64,000 nt of DNA from Monarcha castaneiventris obscurior (taxonomy: Eukaryota > Chordata > Aves > Passeriformes > Monarchidae). Shown here piece by piece: positions 1 through 11,829 of this stretch (position 1 is its first letter; each line of letters starts with the position of its first letter). The position numbers and the translations under genes are program-made. The notes under the pieces are model-generated. The model saw nothing but the letters and a program-made list of their open reading frames with translations, did not search any database and was not told the DNA's origin. The DNA lies in NCBI GenBank assembly GCA_026261815.1, contig JAMPIT010000258.1, positions 19,610,501 through 19,674,500 on the forward strand, written 5' to 3'.

Positions 1-1216
1 ATTTGTCTCAAACTGGGACAACACTGCAGTGTGTGAAGCCTGTCAGTCATCCCTGCATTTCTCAGTTCATGCCCCTGCTGTATCTCCCTGCCTTATGCTT
101 TTTGTCCAGCTATTTCCCAGTTTCTCTCTCTGGCAGTTTCCAGTCACAGTGACTGACTGTGGTGTCCATACTTCAGAGTCTTCCCTCTCATTTGGCCTCT
201 GATATACCAGACTTCTGGACAACAATACACATGGCAAACCAGCTGTCTCTGAACTGGAAAAATCATTGGATAAATACTAACAAAAGAACTAAAAATGTTC
301 TTTTTATTAAATCCTCTCTTTTCCTGTGGTTTTGATATTTTAGTTCTATGTTTCTCATAATTTCCTTGTGAACTTAATTCTATGTTGATAATTAGTTTGT
401 ATATGCAACATCTATATTTACATTATATGTATATATCTACGTTATATCTTAGTTTGTATATACATCTGCGATTTAAATACTGACTACTGATCATCACAAC
501 TGGGAAAACTTTCTGGGGAGCAAATTGTTTCCAATTCCTGCTTTTCTCCTGTAATAATTTACAATTACTAAAATAATATTTGAACTTTGAGAGGAAGAAA
601 TCCAATTATTGATGTAACATGGATAAGACAACAGAAAATGGATGGGATAAGATCATGCATCGCTGTTTTTAGTGTATTCAGTCATTTCTTTGTACTTGAG
701 AGAAGGCCAGGGCTAGAAGTAAGGTTTTTCAAAGGGAGTGTCAATTCCAGTGCTTACTATTGTATACATAGGCACAGTTTGAGGACCAGCTTAAAAGACT
801 CAAAGGATACTTAACGCTGCAGTAGCTAAATTATCTGCCTATAAGATCTTCAGTAGTATAGTAAAGATCAAAGGTTGAACTGTAGTGTGCTACATGAAGA
901 AAATGATGCTAAATAGCCTTGTAGATATCTCAAAAAACAGTAAATTAATTAAAAAGCTGGGAGAGGTATTCGTGCTTCACTGTGTGTAGAATGATGAAGG
1001 AAAATTGCTAATCTGATGTGGGGAGGAAACCCAAATACCTTTGAAGTTGACAAATAGCATGCAAATGGAGGTCCTGAAGGATATTAGTGAAAGCAGGAAT
1101 GGAGCACCCTGGTTTTGCCTCCCTGGAGAACTAGTGCCGATATTCTGTGGCTCCTCGTTATAATTTATGCATTTTCTAGTTTTCAACTTTCAAGTTTTGT
1201 GTTTGACAAAAGAAGG
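1..1216. other. Unique AT-rich noncoding DNA
   Basis: No gene, known repeat or RNA is recognised here. The short open frames near 423-605, 587-814 and 977-1186 carry no known motif and fall on both strands, so they are read as chance frames. The stretch is ordinary vertebrate intergenic or intronic sequence. Confidence 0.6.
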
Positions 1217-1252
1217 TAGAAATAGAAATAGAAATAGAAATAGAAATAGAAA
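1217..1252 (+). repeat. Hexanucleotide microsatellite (TAGAAA)x6
   Basis: Six uninterrupted copies of TAGAAA (36 bp) can be read directly, flanked by GAAGG on the left and GTAGATAT on the right. The perfect array suggests recent expansion by slippage and possible length polymorphism. No function is implied. Confidence 0.97.
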
Positions 1253-3028
1253 GTAGATATTATGAAGAAGATGCAAGGCTAAATATGGATTTGACCTTGC
1301 ATTTAAAAATCCGGGAGTGATTGCTATTAGCTAGTTCTTAAGCTTTTGAATCTTTCTGCTTGATGAAGCAATTTTATTCCTTCCCTTGTGGGCCTTTTTG
1401 AAGAACATAGGGTAGGGTTTTACGTACATCAAGGCTATACTTTGTTTTACAATATTGATTTATTGTTAATTGGACTAGAACCAACTCTGAATGCAGATAT
1501 TTCCACGTACTGTCCTGTTACCATTTATAAAATGAGGAAAAAGCAGATTACGGGGAAGCGCACTTTTGAATTGGCCTTTTCAGGGACAGAAGCCGTGGGA
1601 TACATTCTTGTATTCATACTTCTCTTTCACAGGCGCTTCACTTGGTGCACATAAATCTTCCTGCTCCTTGTAGTAGAGGAGCAAGACTTGCCTAGTCCTA
1701 CATGGTTTTGCAGGTACTCAAAATGTGTTAGCCCATTTGGCACTGGGCATCATGGTTTACACAGCTGATTTTTATTATCCAGCAGTTCAAAATCTAATTT
1801 TTTATTCTTTCTGAGGATAATAAAGAAAGTTTTTCAAGTAATAGGTCAGATTTTTCTGTCTTTGTGCATTGTTTTTGATATCTCTATCACCCTGAAAGTC
1901 TACCACACCCTTTGGAAGCTGGTCACAAGGCTCCAAGGGATTTGTCTGCCTGTATTTAAATTCAACAGCTATCATCTTAAATTATTGTGTCTAAAAGTTT
2001 ATTATAACATGAAGTCATTCTTTACCTTTTCTCTCCCTTGTCTCCTCTTCTTGTCTCCTGCCTTCTTTCTGCTTTCATTAACAAAGACTGAAAGACTTTG
2101 GTTCTCAAAGGTAGATTTGCATTTCCTCTATTTTCAGTCTAAACACATTCCATTTGCTTATGAAATTAATTTAGGCAAAAAAAAAAAAAGAAAGAAAAGT
2201 TCCCTTCCAATTATGTTTTTATACATTTTTAGTAGTGTGATAGTGATTTTCTTCATCCATCACAGAAGCTTTATGAAGCTTTAGTATTGTATTTATTCTC
2301 ATGTATTTATGGATGAAATGACAATTTCAAGCTGCCTCTTCCATTTGCAAACCATAATTTCTCACTGAAAACATTTGTTTCTTTTTCTCTGTGCACAGGC
2401 TTTAAATAGCTTATGAAGTACAGTTTATAGATCAAGTTCACTCTCTGGCATTGGAGCTATGGATCTCCTAAATATTCACGTTAAATGTAGCAGGACAAAA
2501 GTAATTTAAACACCAAAGGTGCTAAAGCTGCAGTAAAAGATCTGGGGAGCTGGTCATCGTCGGTTGAAGCCAAGTGTTGAGTATTTGGGGGTTTTAGGTT
2601 AGCATTCTGTGTCTGCTTTCCCTATACACTATTATTTAGTTTGTTTCTTGAGTGTTCCCTTTGTTTGCTGAGTCTAGGACCATGTGAATGTTTGATGACA
2701 ACATCAGAGAGGAAGGAGGAAGAGTGTCCAGGCCTCAGTTTTATGGGGTGAAGGCTGAGGAAACCACTAGGTTCAAAGTATGACAATGGCCAGATCATGC
2801 CCTCTAGTCTCCCCCTTAAATGGCTGTGTAATTCTGAAGACATTGACTTCTGGCTTCCTGAAGTTCTTCCCTTTCTTGACAGTCTGGCAGAAATGCAATT
2901 GTCATGCTAGTAGTTTGTCATGATGTAATTTGGTAACTTCATAAAAGAGCTAAAGGTGCTGAAGAATCTAAAACATTATGCCTTAGGAGGTGGTAATTTA
3001 CAACCTGATCCTGAAACAAACAAACAAT
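1253..3028. other. Unique AT-rich noncoding DNA with a poly(A) tract
   Basis: No gene is seen. A 13-bp A run at 2177-2189 followed by GAAAGAAAAG gives a lysine-rich stretch to the 140-codon frame at 1862-2284. That frame is otherwise F/L/S-rich, as expected of translated T-rich DNA, and is not called. The poly(A) run has no recognisable SINE or retrocopy body beside it. Confidence 0.6.
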
Positions 3029-3071
3029 CTGTCTGTCGGTCTGTCTGTCTATCTATCTATCTATCTATCTG

Positions 3072-3138
<67 letters not shown>

Positions 3139-3140
3139 CT
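3029..3140 (+). repeat. Compound tetranucleotide microsatellite (CTGT)n(CTAT)n
   Basis: The tract opens with CTGT units (one broken by a CGGT variant), passes through a few CTAT units, has one CTGT interruption at about 3071, and then runs as uninterrupted CTAT from about 3072 to 3138, roughly 16-17 units. On the minus strand it reads as GATA repeats. The long pure run predicts high length polymorphism. Two open frames through it encode only repeating SIYL-type peptides and are repeat artefacts. Confidence 0.98.
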
Positions 3141-3188
3141 TTGAAATTCTGCAACTGCAGAAATCTATCTCTTTGAAATCCTGCAACT
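3131..3188 (+). repeat. Tandem duplication at the microsatellite edge, period 32 bp
   Basis: The segment 3131-3156 (ATCTATCTCTTTGAAAT...GCAACT) recurs at 3163-3188 with one T/C difference in the middle. The repeat period is 32 bp. The copy includes the last microsatellite units plus unique flank, so it probably arose by slippage or unequal exchange seeded in the CTAT array. Confidence 0.9.
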
Positions 3189-5846
3189 TCTAGCATTAGC
3201 TATATAGACTATTGAAAGGAGCTACCTGGTAAGGATTTTAATTAGAAAACACTCACATAACTTCATATTTTGCATAAAAAAAGATCACAGCTCCTGCAAA
3301 TAGTAAACTACTATTATCCTAAATAAATACATCATTATGAATATTTAACATATCTCTTCAATCTAAATGTAAGTACATTTTGTTGTGTATTTCATTTCTT
3401 CTCCCTTTCTCTGATTTTCACCTAGATGGCTCTGTTTTAAACAGGCACAATGAAGAAATTAGTAATGCCTGAATATTATCTTGGCTCAGCCTAAAAACAG
3501 TGCCAAAAGGTAATCAATTGTTAATGTAGATCAACATCATCCCACAAGTCAGCACTGACACTTAGCACTAGACACTTTTATGCGTTCAAGGTCATCAATT
3601 TCTTCCTGTTAATATTGTTCATCATAGTCAGTGAGGCACAGGTTTTGCTCCTTGTATTTGAAGCAAGATTTTTCTTTTGATAATACATGTAGACCAAGAG
3701 CCTTCTGAGCTAGAGTATTGTTTCAGTTTAACCATTTATGTGTTTAACCATTTAAAACCTGAATAAAACCACTTTATAATATAGCTCCTCCTTAGATACA
3801 TATTTTTAAATCAACTTCATAATTGTTATTTTCTCAGAGAGAATTTGAGAAATATAAGACAATAAAATGTCTCACAAAATAGCAAAGCAGTCCAGGAGTG
3901 CATGCATTTATTGGTGTGTTCCTCGTAAAATCTGTCCCACTGTAAGTGATGATTCCCATACAGTATTGAACACACAAAACAATTTTAACACATCACTGTA
4001 TTAAGGAATTATCTTATTCTACATTTTAAAGCACATCTTGAACAAATGTTAGTTTATAATTAGTAAAACAAAAAAGCCAGGTCTGTTAAATGAGTCAAAA
4101 GGCTTGCATTCTTACCTCTGAATTGTTAATTAAACCCCAAACACTGGAAACACATGGAACATCAAACACAAAGGATTGCTGTGAATTACTTCTAAAGAGT
4201 CAATTTCCTGTGATTTCTTTGTGAAGAAAAAACCCAGGGCACTTGGTATTTTTAGATTCTTGTGATTGAACATTCTGATTGAACATGAACATGCCATTAA
4301 ATAGCATATGTCATAGTAAACAAATTCCAGAATGCTAAGAGAGATGTTTGAAAGTGCTTAAAATATCATCATCCTTTTCTGTTTCCTATTGAAATACAGA
4401 ATGCAGAGCCGAGGCACATAAAGCCACTTAAAAAGACAGCTTGTCATACTTCTGGATGTATTTGGGAAAATAACACATTTCACTGAAATGCCATGGAAGA
4501 TTAACAAATAAATTATGTATAAGCTGACCTCCTATATCCTTGGGCTCTCACTGCTTTCTCATTCTCTCTCAATGCCACTCTGATACAAATTTAATTGGAA
4601 ACACAGTTCCCTATGCTGGTTTGAATTTGGGTTTTGTTGTTTTATTGCTGATGCCTTGCATATGGGAAGCCCATGTTGGCATTAGGATTAAACAGAATTT
4701 CTTTGCAGATTCCTCAAAAATAAAACAACAGCATTCTGTAAACAACATTGATTAAGTACATTACATAAAAGCGACCTTTTAGAGAAGAGCAGATGCAACA
4801 AATACATATCATCTGCTCAACTCCTCCACTACACTTCCAGTGTGAAGCTTTTTTGCGTGTTCTTCTTTAGTGTTTTAGGGACCATTTAAAAATGAATCAA
4901 GTGATGTAGCAAGAGGAAAGCACAGTAAGCAAATATCTGCATTTTCACCCCTGAAATTCTCTGTTGCCTTTGCTTTTCATTAATTTATTTTATTCGTTTA
5001 TTCTCTCTGCTTCTAGTGACTTACTATTCATAACATTGTCATTAAAATATCATTTGCACAGAAGCGTAAACAGTATCAAGTACAGGCTGCACAATAAACA
5101 GCATAAACAATAGCAGGAACTTTTTGAAACAATATGTCCTTGAACTCTTTACTGCTTCTGCGTTCTTCCTTCATGCTCCTGGAGGTGTCCCGAGGCCACA
5201 ATTGTCAGAACACTCTGGGGAGCCACAAGCAGCCCCATCACATAGCTCCAGACAGGAACACTGAGTGAGCCTGTTCTTTCTCTTTCCTAACACTGTACCA
5301 GCTTGAGTGAGTGCTGGAGGAAGGAACGTGTCTCTTGTATGATGGATGTGCCAATGAATTGGGCAGACAGAGGTGATTTGCGGTCATAGTGGGGAGGGGC
5401 CATAATTACTAATTTTTCCAGAGATTTGCAGCATGTACTGGTGCAAATACCTGTACCACAGGCCAAATCTGGGGTCTAACTTCATTCTCCAAGGAAACCC
5501 TTCTATGTTGTCAGTTGCACGTACGTTTTCCTTTCCCCTTGTGTTAAATTCCCTGTCAGTTCAGAAATAACATTAGCTGGTGTAAGAGCAGATATCCTAT
5601 ATCCTGCAGGGTTAACCTGACCTTTAGAGATTAAATTAACACACTTTTATCAGTAATAGTATTTTTTCTCTCTTTAAATTCCCTGAACCTTCCTGGTCCT
5701 ACAATACTATTGATGCTTTTCTGAAACAGTTATGTAAACTGTTATGTAAATTTCCACTTTATGCTAAGCCACAAGGCAATAGCTGTGGGGAATAACAGCA
5801 CAGATGCTTGAACACTGTGAATCCAGTGCTTTAGACTTTGTGTTTT
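3189..5846. other. Unique AT-rich noncoding DNA
   Basis: No gene, known transposon or structural RNA is recognised. Short open frames (for example 4540-4755) have no family resemblance. Isolated splice-donor-like words occur (for example on the minus strand near 4113) without a convincing partner acceptor. Confidence 0.55.
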
Positions 5847-5919
5847 GGAGGGAGGTGTGAAGGGAGATAGAGGTGCCCTGGAGTGGGATAGAGAAATGCT
5901 GGAGGAAGGAGGGAGGGTT
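5847..5919 (+). repeat. Purine-rich (G/A) low-complexity tract
   Basis: GGAGGGAGG-type and GGAGGAAGGAGGGAGGG-type runs dominate the plus strand, with a few pyrimidine interruptions. Two overlapping minus-strand frames (5742-5984 and 5764-6036) are Ser/Pro-rich only because they translate the complementary CT-rich strand. Purine-rich tracts can form triplex or quadruplex structures; nothing further is supported. Confidence 0.75.
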
Positions 5920-8610
5920 GTTTGATGGGAAAGAGGTGTGCTGTACAGCACAGCCCCTCTGGGAATGAACCCTGGGGCTTGCATGGTGGCTGCTGCTGTT
6001 GTGTAGAGTCCTAAAGCAGAAGAGACACTGCTGCACTCTATTATGGATTCAGTTGATGATTATAGTGCCAGCAGAAGATCGGAACTCAGTAAAAAGGTCT
6101 CTTACTGACAGGTTGAGACTTCTGGTAAAAAAGTCAGTATTTTCCTTCAAAATTCTACAAATGTAGATGGACAAACTTTGGTGAGGTGAAAATCAGTTTC
6201 CAAACCTTCAGCTTCAGTATTTTCACGGTTCATTTTGCAGCAGTGTTTTTCTGATCTGCTCAGCTGCAAGCGAATGTAAGTATGTGCAAGTTAGGGAATA
6301 AGAGATTGAAAGATTTCAGCAATGAGAGTATTTAGAATCTGATAAATCAGGCCACTTTGAAGCTTCAAAGAGAACTATACTTGAGTGACATTTAGTAACA
6401 ATACATGTTCCAGTGCCTTATTTGTAAAATTTGTTAATAACTGTCACCTCTTCAGAGCAGTCAAATCTTATTAACAAGCTCATCCTAAATTAGTAGTGGT
6501 GCCACAGAACTGTACAGTTAGTGCTGATGGATGTGGTCGTAGTCACTGAGATTGAGATATCGGGCTATAGAGCTCTTTGCTGAGAGAAAATGGAAGCATT
6601 GTGAGTGAAGCCAGTCTTCCCTATTTTTCCTCTCCCGCTGTAGGTGTTTCTATATTCCTTGCCCATTTTGTTATTATGTCTTATCTGTGTTACAAAATGG
6701 TTATACATGATGACAGTGTATGTTCATGTTAATTTAGAGCATATATACCTATATTCAAGAGAAGCAAATATTAATTATAACCTGCTCAATATATTTCTAC
6801 TTTATGGGTTGAGTATGCATCTGCTCTTGCTACAGCAGTGTAGCATCTTTTTCTTCATTTATTTTCATAGCAAATGTAGTCTCGGATTTTCCTGCAGTCT
6901 AAGCTTTTCTAATGTAAAATTTTTAGGTACTTGTTTTGGAAAAAATGGTATGTACTCAGTTTATGTTAGTGTCTGGGAAGAGCAGAGATTGCCAAAGGAT
7001 CCTCTGTAATACAGAGGGGAAAACTTCATGGTTCAAACAAAAAAAGAGCTTCATTCCTGAAGGGAAAGAATATTTCCATCCTTTCTAGCTTCAAGAAGAG
7101 GATGTTCAGATGAGCTGACTGGGCAGGGCAAAAGAGAAAACTCAGGCCTTGACAATCATGGATCTTGACTATCATTGTAGTTTGAATTCTGGACTTTCTT
7201 GTTCAGTATGTCACATGAACAGAAGGGCCTTTTTGTCTTTCTCCATATTTCTTAGCTTTTATGATCTCGTTAGAGTGTGAAGTGTTTCATTTTTACACTC
7301 TATGGGCTTGTACTACTTAGCGCCTAATACTACTGAAGTTTTGGACTGTGAAGGCTGTAACTTGTGGCTTTCTGAGCATCTAAGACACTGTGATTTCACC
7401 ATGAGCTGGTCTCTTGGCATCTGAATCCTAATGAATTACAGAACAAAGAGCTTCATAACACCCTAGATGTGTAATACTAAAAACTGCTGTAGTATATGTT
7501 TCTTAGCTAGCAAAAGCCCTGTCTGGATCAATACAAAAAGGGCTTCCCATGAAAAAATTTATGGGTGCCAAGATAAAATTTAGAACCAGGTTCTTATTTA
7601 ATCTCTGTATATTTCTTATACAGATGTCTCAAAAGATCACCTCTACACTGAATAACTTCATACCCTGAAAAAATACACTATTGTTTCCTTACTGCTTGTT
7701 TCATTTTATCTTTCCTGCAATGCTCTTATTTAATTAATAAAAATTACTAGCCTTATGCTCATCACTTACTTTACATAATTGTGTTGTATGTTGGCAAGAT
7801 TGTAACTGTTCTGATTCTTCTTGTTTTTTTCCAATTTCAACATCTCCAAAATAATTTTGTAAAAATATTTAATAGAAAAGTCATGGAGAAGGCAAAGAAG
7901 TAGGAATTTTTTATTTCAGCTTAGAGTTTTTCACATGTATCCAACTGAAAGCTTCTTTAAAACATGGAGTGTCCTGAACTCTGTCACAATTTAAAATGAG
8001 ATCATTTTATATTCCTTTTGCTTGACAATTGCTAAATGGGATCTGGAGCAGGCACAGCTTTGATATCACCTCCAGACACAAATTTTGTCTCTAAGCACAG
8101 CAGATACATTTTTAGCTCTTCACCTCAGCACTTCCTATGACTAATCCCTGTAGCATTCTCTTTTCTTCCCAGTTTTTAGTTTTCTTACCTGCCTCCTTAA
8201 TTATTGGCCACGTTTCTGTTTCTCAGCTGGGCTATCTCATGTTGTGCTTTAACACTGTGCTTCAAATAGCAGCTTTCTCTAATATCTTGGTACTTTTTCT
8301 AGTCATTGTGTTTTTGATTTTTAATTATGCTTATTTTAGCCAAGAAAAAAAATACTGAAACCAACAACAATCTAGACAATATTATAAAGATGTAACAAAT
8401 TCCCTATTGCTTTACCTAGCCTACAAATTCTTCAGTACTACAAATACCGTGGAATTACAATGGAAATTTTTCTTTCGTGTGCTCTCAGTTTCTTTTTTTA
8501 AGGGGAATGTTGCCCCACCAGAACACTTGGTAGCCACTTGCCAGTTAAAACCAGTTAGTTTTCAGTCCCCCCTGGTGATAGTCATGAGGGAGTGCATGTA
8601 GGTTATGGAT
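5920..8610. other. Unique AT-rich noncoding DNA
   Basis: No gene or repeat is recognised. The 121-codon frame at 6644-7009 is Leu/Phe/Tyr-rich, contains no known domain, and looks like translated T-rich DNA. Confidence 0.55.
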
Positions 8611-8875
8611 TATTAGAATGGTTTGGGTTGGAAGGGACATTAAAGATCTGTGGCAAGGGACACCTCCCACTAGACAAGGTTGCTCCAAGACCCCATCCAG
8701 CCTGGCTCTGAACACTACCAGGGGTGGGGCATCCACAACATCTCTGGGAAATTGTTCCAGTGCCTCACCACCCTCACAGGGAGGAATTTCTAATGTCTAA
8801 CCTAAACCTACTCCCTCTCAGTTTAAAACCAACACCCCTTGTCCTACTACTACATGTCTTTGTAGATGTTGACAA
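8611..8875 (-). mobile_element. CR1 LINE, 5'-truncated 3' tail, minus strand
   Basis: The plus strand starts with AGAATGGTTTGGGTTGGAAG and continues through the familiar antisense CR1 phrases CACCTCCCACTAGACAAGGT, CCCCATCCAGCCTGGCTCTG and TTCCAGTGCCTCACCACCC. Read on the minus strand it encodes the end of CR1 ORF2, a tail of the form DAPPLVVFRARLDG, followed by the short 3' UTR. The terminal ATTCTATG repeat is degenerate (ATTCTAATAAT). Compared with the CR1 form I remember, one extra base after the LDG codons removes the usual stop, so this is a decayed copy. The upstream (high-coordinate) edge near 8875 is approximate, where similarity fades. CR1 elements lack target-site duplications and poly(A), so none is expected. 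Confidence 0.93.
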
Positions 8876-10468
8876 CTTTCTACTTGTCCAAGTAGCATGA
8901 CCTCAGATAATCCTGCTGGGAGACAGTGAGGGAGCACATCCCTGTGAGCTCATTGCTTACCTGACAGTGAGCTTTATTGCAGGCAAATCTGGCTGAATAA
9001 TACTGTTTCTTTCCCCAGGCTAATATGTCAAGGTATAGAAGCAGCTCATTTTGTTGCAAACACAGCAGGCATTGTCACTGTGCTCTGATTGTGAACTTCC
9101 ATATTTCAATCTGATTATACATTTCTCCGGGTTTGTGCAGTATTCAAGAGAAAGAGAAGTTTAGCAAAAAGCATGAATGATAACTAATTTATTTTTCTTA
9201 CTCCTGAGGGCTCACTCCTGTTACTGGAGTGGTCTGCTCACTTAAGAACCTTTTACGATCAGTACTTTGTGCCTTTTAGAGAAATGATGGTGTTAGTAAG
9301 GAAGATGAGTTGTTAAATGCCCTGAAATAACAGGTAATTTAGGGTGATAACCAAGAGAGTTACAAGGGCAAATGTGTTGCCTTATGATACACTATTTCTG
9401 ATAAGTGTATTTCCCACTGTATTGTCTTGTTTTATATCTAACCATGTTTATAGATGGTTGTGTTTTTTGTTTATTTTAGAATATTGCAACACTATCACTG
9501 GAGTTTATATATTTTAAAATAATTTTTGTAAGTGAGCTTCTGTAATTGCAAATATTAAAATTATATAGAATTGAGGAGGCCGGTCATATTAAACAGTGCT
9601 GCATTTTGTTGCTTTTTATGAAGAATCTTATTTAAGTGAAATGCTCATTTAGACTTCTGGTTGGACTGAAGTTGGAATCCTAGAAAAGCAAAGCTGCTTT
9701 TGTTATTCTAACTAGAAATTTGCCTAACAATTGGAAATCCTAGGCAATTGGTTCCTTTGATAGGATTCCCTGACTCTGAAATGAGCAAGATCAGGTCATC
9801 CTCTCACCCCTAAGAATTTTCCATATGAGTCCAAGTTGAGATGTGGTAGCTACTAAAGAAAATTGTATTCCTGTTAGTTGTGGCAGAAAGTGAGTCTTGG
9901 AAGAGGCAGAATTGGGAGAGGCAGATTGGACTCCTCTTGAACTTGGGAAGATAATAGAGGATCCTTTGGTGATCCCAGGGAAGAATGTGCATAAATCTAA
10001 AGTGATAGGAGAGTAAGAAAGGAGTGCTTGAGGTTCGAGGGAGCCTGTCAGGCAGAAGGTCTGTAACAACGTGTATTGCACCAATGTAACTGAACTGAGG
10101 CAGCACACTGCAGGTCAGATGTCTTTTGGGGAGTACCATATTTTACCAAAACTCCAGTTAAGCTCCAAATGTCTACTTCTGTGCATTTGCTTTTCATTGC
10201 AGACAGTTTAGATATTTACAAGCAAAAATAAACACTCTGTTACAGTCTGTCTCATCTTTTTTTTCTGCACTTCTATATTATCAATCCAGTTGTCTTTTCT
10301 ATCCTGTCTTTATTATCTGTCAGCAGATCTTGTCCTGCAATGATTTCCTTTCCTCCATCTCTTAATTTGCTTAGAGAGTGAGAGTTCCTCAGAAAGAGAT
10401 CTTGTCAGAATCTTGAAATCCTTGTCTGTTCCCAGTAAATGAAAAATTGTGTAATAATTTAATTGAAA
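8876..10468. other. Unique AT-rich noncoding DNA
   Basis: No gene is recognised. Two overlapping minus-strand frames of 105 and 109 codons at 9791-10139 cover a locally purine-rich plus strand and have no recognisable motif, so they are not called. A weak splice-bounded segment at 9280-9333 is discussed under findings. Confidence 0.55.
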
Positions 10469-10515
10469 ATATGCATAATATATGCACACATATTGTGTGC
10501 ATATATTATGCATAT
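10469..10515. repeat. AT-rich near-perfect palindrome, 22-bp arms, 3-bp centre
   Basis: The left arm 10469-10490 (ATATGCATAATATATGCACA plus CA) is exactly complementary in reverse to the right arm 10494-10515, leaving only TAT in the centre. The flanks continue as alternating TA/CA steps (ATATATGCACACACAATTGTGT). Such a sequence can extrude a cruciform, and the alternating purine-pyrimidine steps also favour Z-like DNA. It is too AT-rich and the loop too tight for a normal miRNA precursor. Confidence 0.95.
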
Positions 10516-11804
10516 ATATGCACACACAATTGTGTCCATATTGTGGACCTCTGTTGTGCCCCCAGCAGGAGTATTCACAAGGAAGGTGAAAATAGAAGCA
10601 TTTAATAGCTTTAAGTTATGGCCATATGTTTCCAATAGATGTTAGAAAGGCTATTTCCATTTTAATGTTTTCAAAATTCAAAAGTCTGTGGCACATGTTT
10701 ACCATCAGGCCATAGAAATAGATAGCTCCCTGGAGAACTGGCAGTGACAACCTTCAAATCATTTGTTCTTGTTCAAACGGTGTGTTATCAAGAAGGGATT
10801 GTGGGAGATGGTATGAATCATAGTCCATATCCTCCCCATAAAAAGAATTGCAATTATACTGGGAAAATATTGAGTCAGCTACATGTTGTGAGAGGTGCTC
10901 TGTTTTTGCACTCTGCAGCCAGAGTCATTGACTGCAGCAAATCACTGACCAGTTTAAAGATCCACAAATCAATGTCAGAGCCTGTAATTCATTGCAGTGT
11001 CCTAAAAGGGAGCTGACAGTTTGTTCTGAGAGGAGTTTTCTCCTCCAAGGTGGCATGGTGGTAATACTAATGCAGGGAATTACTGGGTCAGACTGACAGT
11101 CACGGCTGGAAGGGTCACCCAGGTTGCTAATGGCTAAATGCCTTATTCATAAGAAAGTGTGAATCTTATTTTCATGCATTTAGGGAATGTAGGTCAAAAG
11201 CCTAATTCCTGGTACAACTCCATGGACTTCAGCTGGATTTCTACTGAGAATGAGTTTGCTTCCCACAAACTTTCTGGCTTTGTAACTATTTTAACTAGAT
11301 GAATCATGCTTTATACGTGTTTAATAATCATTGTAGGAGGGCATCATGGTGTGTTCCAACTTATTTATTAATTTTCAGAAAAATTGGCCAATATTTCATC
11401 TTCCTCAGAAGGCAATTTCACATTTTCCCAAATGTGGTGCTAAACAAGAGGTTGTTTCAACTGGAATGCTGCAGTGAAAATGTTCCTAACACGAATGTGA
11501 TAAATTTAAAAGAAAAAGATGGATTTACAGCAGTGAGTCTAACGATGCTGCTTTTAGCTCAAGTAGTTGCTATGATTTTAACAAAGGAAAAAATAAATAA
11601 GGAGCTTAAAAAAGTGTAGGGTAAATGAGAGTTTGTCATGCTGTTCTGGGTTATCATTAAAGTAAATTTTAATTTCTTACTTATTGCTAAATGGTCTTTA
11701 GAAACAAAACATCAAAATTAATGTGTTTTTCAATAATTTTATTGATTCCTTTCTGCTAAGGTGTCAGTTTATAAACAACATTGTGCTTAGTTTTTATATT
11801 TCAG

Positions 11805-11829
11805 TTCTCATTAGTAGGTGAGGAAGAAG
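11805..11829 (+). other. Candidate 25-nt microexon (unproven)
   Basis: A pyrimidine-rich acceptor (TTTTTATATTTCAG, ending 11804) and a perfect AAG|GTAAGT donor (11827-11835) bracket 25 nt ending in the purine-rich word GAGGAAGAAG, typical of exonic splicing enhancers. One frame is open (FSLVGEEE). The acceptor tract is only moderate, and pseudo-exons of this quality are common in vertebrate introns, so this is a lead only. Confidence 0.15.

Noticed and set aside
1862..2284. Longest plus-strand open frame (140 codons)
   Set aside because: It is Leu/Phe/Ser-rich, runs through a poly(A) tract giving a lysine run, and shows no domain or splice context. A chance frame in AT-rich DNA.
10030..10045. 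GGTTCGAGG word resembling a tRNA T-arm
   Set aside because: No B-box plus A-box spacing and no cloverleaf can be built around it.
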